In this document: positions 56,031 through 64,000 of the stretch, piece after piece
Layout: each line of letters opens with the position of its first letter
Position numbering within the stretch: the stretch's first letter is position 1
The notes under the pieces: generated by a model
Databases searched by the model: none
The model's input: the letters and a program-made list of their open reading frames with translations, nothing else
Told to the model about the DNA's origin: nothing
Source: Eublepharis macularius
Taxonomy: Eukaryota > Chordata > Lepidosauria > Squamata > Eublepharidae
Assembly: GCF_028583425.1 (NCBI RefSeq)
Contig: NC_072791.1
Span: 34,045,368-34,109,367 of the forward strand
Length of the DNA: 64,000 bases
Direction of reading: 5' to 3'
Program-made: the position numbers and the translations under genes

Positions 56031-58141
56031 CTACAATAAGAACAGCATTCTTAAAAGTTGTTTTCCAGGACAGCACATCTCATTGTTTTACTATTTTAAA
56101 AGAAACCTATTTTGTTTTAGCTTACTGCTCTCTGGTGGCCTCCACACAAATTGCACAACAGGCCCTTCATCCAATAATAATTTTTATTTATTTACTTCAT
56201 TTACACTCTGCCTTTCATCCCAATGGGGACTCAAAGTGGCTCACATCATTCTCCTCCATTTTATCCTCACAATAGCCCTAGGAAGTAGAGCAGGCTGATC
56301 ATGTGTGACTGGCCCATTATATGGCTCTTCAAATTCTTAAAGTTATTATCTAGGTTACCCAGGGCAGGGACACCACTTGAGTGGCTGCTCAAGGTACCAA
56401 ATGGGTAGAGTGCAGCGTGTAAGAGGAACCAACAGAAATGGCCTCCAAGGCTCATACTATTGTTGCAAAGTGTATTCATGCATCCCTCCTTAGAACTGGT
56501 ATGAGAGGAGAAGTGTACCCAGATGCTGTTGTCTGGTCCAAGACAGCCTGCAGAACTGCCCACCTTAGAGGGGCTTGTGCTGTTGCTGCCCAGGTCCAAG
56601 CCGGGAGACAGAGCTGTCTACTTTGGAACCAATGAGGATGGCATCTAATGAGGGTGTTTGGTACAGCAAAATGTTTTGAGCCAGCTTTTGCACAATTCTC
56701 CACTATCAGCAGTTATACATTGTGCTGAACTTGGTCTGAAGCTAAAGGTGTCTAGTGCTTGTGGAAAGACTGTGTTATACCTTGCACTGAGCTGCATGAG
56801 AAAAGTGAAACAAAATCCAAATGCATTCTTCTGCCTGAAAAAGCAGTAAAACTCTATTGAACTGATCTATTATAGTGCTGTCCAAAGTCTTCTATAAGTG
56901 CCTGAAGAACAAAGGCAGCAGTTCATGGTTCTTGGGCTCTAACCTGCTGATACTGATAACATTTTATAAAATTTAAGGATGAATGATGGGATACTTACAT
57001 AAGAATAATTGTCTTTGCTAAACCAATCCAAAAAAACCAGAAGTGAAAACAAGTAAGAGTGATGAATTCCAAGAAATAATCTTTAAACACTGAGATGCAA
57101 TATTTGACTTGGGATGTTCCCATTCAAACTTATTCATATGTTGTGCTTTTCTCTCCGCTCCATCTTTCAAACTTCATACACAAGACAGCTTACATTCCAC
57201 AGTTATTTACTCTTCAGTCAGCGAGTTGGATCCTGTCTAAAACTTCTGTGCAGGGAAGTGCAATTTCTCCCCCTCCCACTGCAGCCCCAAATACCCCTGG
57301 AATGCTGCTACTGGGGATACAGGTGAGCCTAGGAGCTGCAGGGAGGGGGAATTGTCACAAACTGCCTCTGAGCATACATGCAGATTTTGTAAGGCAGGAT
57401 CCAAGCTAATAGGAGAATAAGCAACTGATACTCTCTAAAACCAAGGAAGAGCAGAAAGCTTTAGAAGTCATTCACATAATTTTTACAGGCCACAGCAATG
57501 ACAATTTTCTTCTAAAATGGATGAAAAAGACCCAATGTCTCAAAGCATGCAGACTGCTGCATGCTTCTCATTGTTTCCCACAAATAAGCTTAAGGGTAGG
57601 AAGGGCAGGACAACAAAAAGAGGCAGGAAGCGCTGCATAGGCTGGATCTTGATGCTAGAACAGGGCTCCGAATGCTATCATCTTTACAGACATTGGCAAA
57701 TTACTTTCAAAGCAATTCTTCAATGGGAAAAAAGTGTTGTACAGGAAATGAGAGGGAAGTGTAAAAGGGTTCCGGTTAGGTACAGCAGCGTGGGGAAAAA
57801 TAATAAATGTGGACCCAGTGAATATTGAGAATACCTGATGTTGCCCAATCTATCTTTGGATGGAAAGCTTCTTAAAGCTCCAAGTAACAGCAAATATAAT
57901 CAGTACTTTTTTAAAAAAAAGATAATAAACTAAAGGAACAATATTCACAAGTTACATCAAGAATTTTTTAGAATTAAAAAAAAGATTTTTTTGACCAATA
58001 TACAATTAAGATAGTAAAAAAACAAAGTTCTTTATATAATGAGCACAAAAAAATTTCAACATCAGATTCTCTACAGGACTGGTGGACTGCAGCAGAGAAT
58101 ATCCTATTTTTGTTAATACAGAGATGACTAAAGTATATTAC
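56031..58141 (-). other. TDP1: TDP1 intron 4 (2.1 kb)
   Basis: A LINE/SINE 3'-end-like fragment (tttatttatttacttcattt...actctgcctttcatcccaat) lies at about 56185-56330. The rest shows nothing I can support. Confidence 0.7.
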
Positions 58142-58238
58142 CTGGCACAAACGAACATTTGTATAGGGGTGTGCTTGTTCATGCAGATCAGCCTTAGATT
58201 CTCGTTTCTCTCCGTGAATGATTAATAAAGGTTTGTCC
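58142..58238 (-). CDS. TDP1: TDP1 coding exon 4
   Basis: 97 nt, acceptor tgttttaag, donor gtaata. Completes R210; residues 211-242, including [20 protein letters not shown] and NVRLCQ. Confidence 0.97.
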
Positions 58239-59049
58239 CTTAAAACAAACAAACAAAAATAGAGAATTCACAGTGTGTAGAGACGTTTTCAAATGTTCGA
58301 AGAAGACATGGAGACAGGAACTACAGCAACCAATTCCATCACCGTTCTACAGGTGTTCATTACAATGTATGCATTGAGTCTCCCAATCTTCAAGCTTACT
58401 TTGTGTAGGGCTCTCACCACATATTTAAGATTTTTCAGGGAGGGGTTTACATACAAGGAAGTACATATGGGACAAGACACACTTCAAAGCAACCTAAGTG
58501 ATAGGTCCCTAATTATGCCTGCAAGACCTAGCATTCTGTAGAACAGGGGTCAAAAAAATTTTTAGCCTACAGACACCAGTAGAAATCTGACACATGGTGG
58601 TGGAATATCTAGAAACTCACTTTGTTTCTTGTTCATATCAGTTTTTCTGAATTAGGCCTTTTGGATGATATGCACTTAAAGTTTATGGCTTTAACTTTTA
58701 TGCCCCCTCCCTTTGAAATATTAATGAAAGACAGCTTTTCCCTTTGAAGATTGATGCCAGATGGTACTGCTGGCTCAGACTGATAAACAGGTTCTAGAAG
58801 CGTGAAATTGTCAAGGCCGAGGCCTTGGGGAGTCCTGCTCCTGTGTCCTGGCTAATTAGCACAAAGTCTCCTGGGATTTAAAAAAAAAAATGAGTTCCCC
58901 CTTTTTTCTTGTGAGCCTAGTAACTGCAGAACTGGTCTCACAGATTTGCCATTTGATTGGCTGGTTTGTTTTGACTTGCTGCGTTTCAGCATATCTTTAA
59001 AAAGACTTCTTTTGGCTTTTATTCCTCTTTGAGTTCTTCCCGACTCCTA

Positions 59050-59430
59050 CATGGGTGCAACCAGAAAAAGAGTTGCCCTAGGAAGCAGAGCCAACTACAA
59101 AATGTCACAGAGTGAGGTTATTTATAACTCTTAATAGTAACATTTCAAGCAGAAGCTCTGCTTAACAGGATGCCTTTTAAAATGAACATATTGTTTTAAA
59201 ATATTTTCTTGAAGAAGCACAGCTGAGCTTCAGTCCCTCAATGAAGATTCTTGAGCCATGGTGGAAACTGCTGCCAACATTGTGTTTTTTAAAAAATGGT
59301 TTCCATTTTTAAAAATGGTTTAAAGTCAGGTTTCCAATGCCCAATCAGAAGCCCTGCTGGTTAAAAGCTACATCTGGTCCCACCCACTTTCTAAAATAGG
59401 TAGAGGGTGCCAGGAAAAGTGACATATTGG
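59050..59430 (+). repeat. Dispersed repeat family B
   Basis: Shares ordered motifs with 46085-46800: caagcagaagctctgcttaa, catggtggaaactgctgcca, ctggtcccacccactttcta and gtgccaggaaaag. Unlike that copy it has no Penelope insertion. Confidence 0.6.
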
Positions 59431-59894
59431 GGACTCCTGCTGTAGACCAACACAGTTTCATGATACAGCACATTCAAGTAAGCAGCAGTTGCCACTATTG
59501 TTCCAAAAAGATATTAGAGAGAATTTTAGCACTCTAAATGGGTTTACTTCAAATTTCAGTTTAGTTGCAAAATTTCTGCATATTTTGAAGGTGGAGAATG
59601 GGGGAATGGGGCAGGGAGAATGAAAAATTGGGAGAAAATTGAAATGTAAGCAGTATTTTACAACCTTGAACGTATAAACATGATAAAATGCATAATGTAT
59701 AACTTAGCATGTAAACTTGTATTGACATATTTATGAAATTTAAAACTAAAAATACCTTACTGTGCAATAAAAAGAACCCTTTCCTGAGAGGAAGCCCTAC
59801 TGAATAGAGTGCTAAGGACTACTCTCAGTTTTCTACAAATATAGTAAATATATCCAATACTTGAAAGCTGTAAACTGTTATACCCTATATCACC

Positions 59895-60030
59895 AAGATG
59901 GGTAGCCGTGTTTGTCTGTCTGTAGCAGTAGAAAAAAGACAGAGGCCAGCAGTACCTATAAGACTAAAAAAATTCGTAGGAGGGTATGAGCTTTTGTGAG
60001 TCACAGCTCACTTCTTCAGATACCATCTGA
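59895..60030 (-). repeat. Copy of short mobile repeat family A
   Basis: Reads gggtagccgtgtttgtctgt, agtacctataagactaaaaa, gggtatgagcttttgtgagt, cacagctcacttcttcagat: the same subfamily as 12753-12960, in single orientation. Confidence 0.8.
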
Positions 60031-61502
60031 AGTATCTTTTCTATTCTATGGCACTATAATCCATGTTTCTTCAGTTTTGCCAACTAAGTGACAAATGAAA
60101 ATGAAGTCTGAAAACTGAAAATAGTTTCACATAATCACAACAGGGAGGAGCTGCATGTCTGGATATCAAATGAAACTATTAACATTGGCTTGTAACCCAC
60201 TGTAAGTATCTGCTAAGAGTAGGCATCATCAATAAAAGAGGACTTCTTCACTCCCTTCACTCCACTAGAGTTGAAAATATTCCCCTAATGTTGCCTATGG
60301 TGGACAGGGGACCTTTAGGAACAATATGGGAGAGACATCTAAGGTCTGTAGCTTGGGAGGCAGGGAAATATGTAAAAATCACCTCCCACCCACTGCCATG
60401 GGATCCAACCCATTAAAAATATTGAAGTCTTCAACATTGTATTATCAGCATATACATAGCATATTTACTGTAGACATTAGTCACCTTTAAACAGTAAACA
60501 TAGCCTAGAAATAAATGTTATTATCTAGAATATGCACAGGAATTATCAGTACTTGATAATTCAGTACCTGATGTTGAACATTGGATCTTCATACTACATG
60601 TTTTGAATAAGTAAAAAACATTTCACTTCTTCCAAAAGAGAAACCATTACATTGAATGTTATTATCAGAGCTACCTCAAATTTCCAAGTTTTCCACTGGA
60701 AAAGCTAAAAAACAAGTCCTCAGGATTTAAAAAAAAAAATCACTTTATCTGTGCCTTCATATACCTAGCTTAATTACTTAGTGGTAGGCGGTTACTTTAG
60801 TGTTTGGCTTTCTTCTTCTTCTTTTTTTTGGCAGTGACATCTAGGCCAATTACTTAGATAATACAATATGTATATATATTCATTCAATCCAGAATGCCTA
60901 TTACTGGCTTAACTAGCAGCCACTCTTTGTTACTATATTATAGTAGCTGTTATTTTTAACTGCTAGTTTTAAAAGGTTTTTTTTATTATGTTTTAGGAAT
61001 TGTCAGCTCTGTTAATTGTCACACATGGAAGCAGAAAGATGGTATATAAATAGCCTTAATACTGCTGTAAAGCATCGGCAAAAAAAGTGAAATGTTCAGG
61101 TTAACAAAGTGCTACTAAGCATAGACCACAAGACTTTTCTGTAATGACTGTATCAGTGGCTAACACTGAAATTTAAGACATTGTACATGGACATCCCCAG
61201 TAATGATAATGATGCTTACAGCACTCGGTGGCAAAACAGTACTCAGCACCTGCTGTGAATCAACAACATTATAACTCTTAACTGAAAAGAGCACTTTTCC
61301 AATGCTCTTTAAAGATAATAGTACCAGCAAATGAAAGGCAACTTGTACAGCAAGTGTACTGATATCATTTCATGTACAATGGCAACTGGAAAATATAAAT
61401 GAGGAATATGAAGGAGGAGTTTAGATCAGTTTTGTATTCAGCAAAAGGCACAGCAAGAATAAATAAGCATTGTAAGAGGAAGTTCCTCTCAAAGCAAATT
61501 AC

Positions 61503-61558
61503 CTGAACTCCTTTGGATACTGATGGATAAGCCATTCCACATCTATACAATAGTTAAA
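61503..61558 (-). CDS. TDP1: TDP1 coding exon 3
   Basis: 56 nt, acceptor tttctccatggtccag, donor gtaatt. Residues 192-209, FNYCIDVEWLIHQYPKEF, and the start of R210. Confidence 0.97.
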
Positions 61559-61786
61559 CTGGACCATGGAGAAAAAAAGAAATACTGGTTAGAAGAAGGT
61601 GAACAGCGTCCATAAAGTGACATTTACTGTAAAATGTTAGTATTACACCTTATTGTGTCTTCACAACTTCCAGTATGGTTTCAATAGAAGGGTGTAGAAA
61701 CACAGATGACATCACCCATTCTTTGAGCATTTAGGACTCTAGCAATAAGCTAATCTGTTACAACAAAATGGTTAAAATAAATAACT

Positions 61787-61940
61787 AAAGGTAAAGGTAG
61801 TCCCCTATGCAAGCACCGAGTCATTACTGACCCATGGAGGGATGTCGCATCACGACATTTTCTTGGCAGACTTTTTGTGGAGTGGTTTGCCATTGCCTTC
61901 CCCAGTCATCTACACTTTACCCTCAGGAAACTGGGTACCC
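61787..61940 (-). repeat. tRNA-derived squamate-type SINE, partial
   Basis: Same family as 30868-31132 (ggtaaaggtagtcccctatg on the plus strand, gtttgccattgccttcccca) but lacking the B-box end. Confidence 0.7.
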
Positions 61941-62068
61941 AGTTCTAAAAGAAAGCAAGACACGCTATTCTCAGATGACTGTTCTAACTACTTTAATGGG
62001 TTTTGGACAGACTGTATAAGTGGCACAGCATTATATTGTGAGAAAGCAACATGAATACACAACCTTAC

Positions 62069-62112
62069 CTGAGCAGATGACACAAGAGTCCCAAAAAGGG
62101 GAGACAAAATAT
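62069..62112 (-). CDS. TDP1: TDP1 coding exon 2
   Basis: 44 nt, acceptor cttattacag, donor gtaagg. Completes D177 and encodes ILSPLFGTLVSSAQ. Confidence 0.97.
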
Positions 62113-62913
62113 CTGTAATAAGTTAGAAACATTGTGAGCAACCAGTTATTAGTGAAATAGACACCAGCAAATATGTTGCTTTTCAATTAAGTCCATTCAT
62201 AAGTTTAGCTGTCAGACACTGAGTACAATAAACAAGGGTAGCTAAATCTAATGATATACACAGCATGTGTGTGATGTAGTCCATGTTTTCTAACAACAGA
62301 AATAGTCACTAATCTTCTGTAATCCTCCTGCATCTCATATTAAAGTATTTGTTCAGTTCTCTGTGCAAATACATCTGCTGCCATACCCTGTATCAGTCTT
62401 GTTAGGGGAATATTTCTGTCCTAATATTTAAAAACGTGTATCTACTTCTTTATAGTCTGAGGGAATTAATAAGACATATCAGATTAAAAATAGTAAAAAG
62501 TCCAGATGCATCTCAAAAGCTTATGCCTTATTAAAGTTGGTTAGTCTTAAAGGTGTTACTGCACTTCTTACTATTTTGCAACTACAGACTAACATGGCTA
62601 ACTCATCTCGATCTATATCAGATTAAAACAACTTTTCGTAAACCATAGCACTAAACGCCAAGCTCAGGGGGCTGTAAATGGCTCTCCTTTCCCATTTTAT
62701 CCTCTCAACAAGGCAGTGTGGTAGATTAGACTGATAGAAGTGAGCTTCACTGCAGCATGATGATCTGAACTTCATCTTCCCAGCTCTTGGTTCAATACAC
62801 TTCCTTCACAGGAAGTCCATGCCAAAAACTGGAACTACAACTGAAACACTATCTAAATATGTCAATATCTGTAACACAAAGAGTAGCTCTCCTGATGTGG
62901 ATCCATTGTTTAC
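62113..62913 (-). other. TDP1: TDP1 intron 1 (0.8 kb), duplicated at 49-609
   Basis: The part from about 62386 to 62913 is homologous to 49-609. It carries a 125-bp family A insertion that the duplicate lacks. Confidence 0.85.
62490..62614 (+). repeat. Short mobile repeat family A, insertion absent from the paralogue
   Basis: 125 bp from atagtaaaaagtccagatgc to aactcatctcgatct, flanked by a 14-bp target-site duplication atatcagattaaaa (62476-62489 and 62615-62628). The duplicate locus has a single copy of the target (about 139-149), an empty site. Confidence 0.9.
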
Positions 62914-63442
62914 CTTTTATGTGAAGGGCGCCAGAGTTGTATTTGGACTTAATTCCTTTTACTTTGGTAAGGAAAAATCTGAAAGGATTCCCCCCATTCA
63001 ACAGATCCCAAGTGTCCTGCACTCTGACTGATGGGCCTGTAGAACTGTGGTTTAGTGGAAGTTCATCCTTCACTGCCTCCTTAGCACAGTCCCCTTCCAG
63101 TCTGGCACTGGTGGCAGCTGCATCTCCTCTCTTTGCTTGGACTTGGCAATCGCCCTCTTCGTCGCTACTCGAAAGGCACCATCCTGAACCTTCTTGAGAG
63201 AGTCTCTTTGGGGCTGGCTGCACCTCCGACGAAAAATTCCCATCACGAAACTCCAGAGGGGAAGACTTCCTCTTCTGGGCAGCCTTCCTGGCCTCCGAAC
63301 ACGGGTAAGGCGGCTCCCCAGCTCTGTCTCGCCCAGCCCGCTGCACCAAAGAAGTCGAAGGTTTGTCACAATTATCTTGCTCGTCGACACTCTCATCGCT
63401 ACTGGACACCGTCCATTTCCCATGCTCGCTTTTCTGGGACAT
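62914..63442 (-). CDS. TDP1: TDP1 coding exon 1 (start codon, regulatory N-terminus)
   Basis: 529 nt, donor gtaaac; residues 1-176 and the first base of D177. Starts MSQKSEHGKWTVSSSDES as in other TDP1 proteins. Carries the S82-Q83 site equivalent to the human ATM/DNA-PK target S81, then GWCLSSSDEEGD, and ends FFLTKVKGIKSKYNSGALHI and K, the beginning of the catalytic fold. The frame stays open upstream to an ATG at 63559 whose extra 39 codons are probably leader. This is the exon whose paralogue at 610-3423 was split by Gag. Confidence 0.97.
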
Positions 63443-64000
63443 GATATGGTTAATCAAGGTGGAAGAATTGAGACGATCTTTGCGCAAGAACGACTCCCCC
63501 ACTTTGGCATTAAGAACCCACTTTGCTAACTTACCCCAGAAACGCTCAAGGAGAGTCACGTGGTTAAATTAAACGCACACACAAGTCCCCCTCTATGACA
63601 AAGACTGCAGGATTGTACCGGCTTTTCTTTACTAAGTCAGGCTTGACCTGCGAGCCAAGAGAGTCCTAGCGGGGTGAGGAAGAATTAAAGACGGTGCAAC
63701 TACCTACGCGCAAAATCCCTTCAAATGAAGAGGCGTGCTCACTGAGTGCTCACAATAAACTGAATTTCTTTCCTTGCCAGGCAGGGCAACCAAATTCTCA
63801 CTGAAAAGACCCGAAAGCGCTTCCACGCCTCACAAAAAGCAGATTAAAAAAAATTCCCGTTATCCGCAAAATCCGCAACGGAGACGAACTCCAAAACTAC
63901 CTCAAGGAAGCTTGGCGGGAATACAGTAGAAAACTGCGGGTCCATGAGGTAAACTTCCGGTTCCGGAAGAAAAGGGTGCTTCATGATTGACATTTTACTT
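63443..64000 (-). promoter_or_regulatory. TDP1: TDP1 5' leader and promoter region
   Basis: A good donor-like tctggg|gtaagt occurs at 63535/63534 on the minus strand, so a 5' UTR intron is possible. 63664 onward matches the duplicate at 3424 onward (ctacctacgcgcaaaatccc, aactgaatttctttcc). Transcription start sites cannot be placed. Confidence 0.5.

Larger units (their letters stand above)
58239..61502 (-). other. TDP1: TDP1 intron 3 (3.3 kb)
   Basis: Holds a second copy of repeat family B (about 59050-59430) and a family A copy (59895-60030). Otherwise A/T-rich with nothing recognised. Confidence 0.8.
10791..63442 (-). other. TDP1: TDP1 gene, tyrosyl-DNA phosphodiesterase 1 (15 coding exons)
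   Basis: TDP1 hydrolyses 3'-phosphotyrosyl bonds to release trapped topoisomerase I from DNA and cleans other 3' adducts in nuclear and mitochondrial repair. Fifteen exons, all GT-AG and phase-consistent, sum to 1800 nt (599 aa; the human protein is 608). Layout: disordered regulatory N-terminus (1-145) with the SQ phosphosite S82-Q83, then two phospholipase-D-fold halves. Catalytic pairs are H253/K255 (THHTK) and H484/K486 (PHIK), with N507 in SANLSK, equivalent to human H263/K265, H493/K495 and N516. The C-terminus ends [10 protein letters not shown]. No stop or frameshift is seen, so the gene looks functional. A partial duplicate of its 5' end lies just downstream (49-4000). The start is placed at 63442 by homology; an in-frame ATG exists 39 codons upstream. 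Confidence 0.97.

Overview
This window is vertebrate nuclear DNA, most likely from a squamate reptile and possibly a gecko-like lizard. It has split genes with GT-AG introns. It is rich in LINEs (L1-type and L2/CR1-type), Penelope-like elements, tRNA-like and 5S-rRNA-like SINEs, GATA/GA microsatellites and ERV remnants. There are no operons, CRISPR arrays or rRNA/tRNA genes. The organism call is an inference from repeat content.

The backbone is one complete host gene on the minus strand: TDP1, tyrosyl-DNA phosphodiesterase 1. I assembled 15 coding exons from 63442 (ATG) down to 10791 (TGA). Every junction is GT-AG, all phases agree, and they give 1800 nt, or 599 aa. Both catalytic His-x-Lys pairs and the Asn of the second motif are present. 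The 12.2-kb intron 43765-55995 and the 16.3-kb intron 10865-27118 are packed with retroelements.

The left end (about 49-4000) is a second, diverged, same-orientation copy of the 5' end of TDP1. It holds a promoter, part of coding exon 1 and about 560 bp of the following intron. Its exon carries a 2.4-kb insert that encodes a gamma-type retroviral Gag. The result is a single 908-codon ORF (3163 down to 437): Gag matrix, proline-rich region, capsid and zinc knuckle, fused in frame to about 104 residues of the TDP1 N-terminal region and still followed by the TDP1 splice donor. I see no pro, pol, env or flanking LTR. This Gag-TDP1 chimera is the most unusual object in the window. A possible small divergent gene of 83 codons and unknown function starts about 780 bp away on the other strand.

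Region by region: 1-4030, duplicated TDP1 5' end with Gag; 3947-6650, small divergent gene model; 6651-10440, intergenic with a decayed Penelope-like element and a perfect 28-bp hairpin; 10440-10864, TDP1 last exon and 3' UTR; 10865-27118, intron with two 5'-truncated L1s, L2 fragments, a possible LTR and a 69-bp GC-rich minisatellite; 27119-43764, TDP1 middle exons; 43765-55995, intron with a solo LTR, a Penelope foldback and an intact L1 nested in an ORF1-only half-L1; 55996-63442, TDP1 5' exons; 63443-64000, TDP1 leader and promoter.

A short mobile repeat family occurs at least eight times. Several copies are inverted foldbacks flanked by 9-14-bp target-site duplications.
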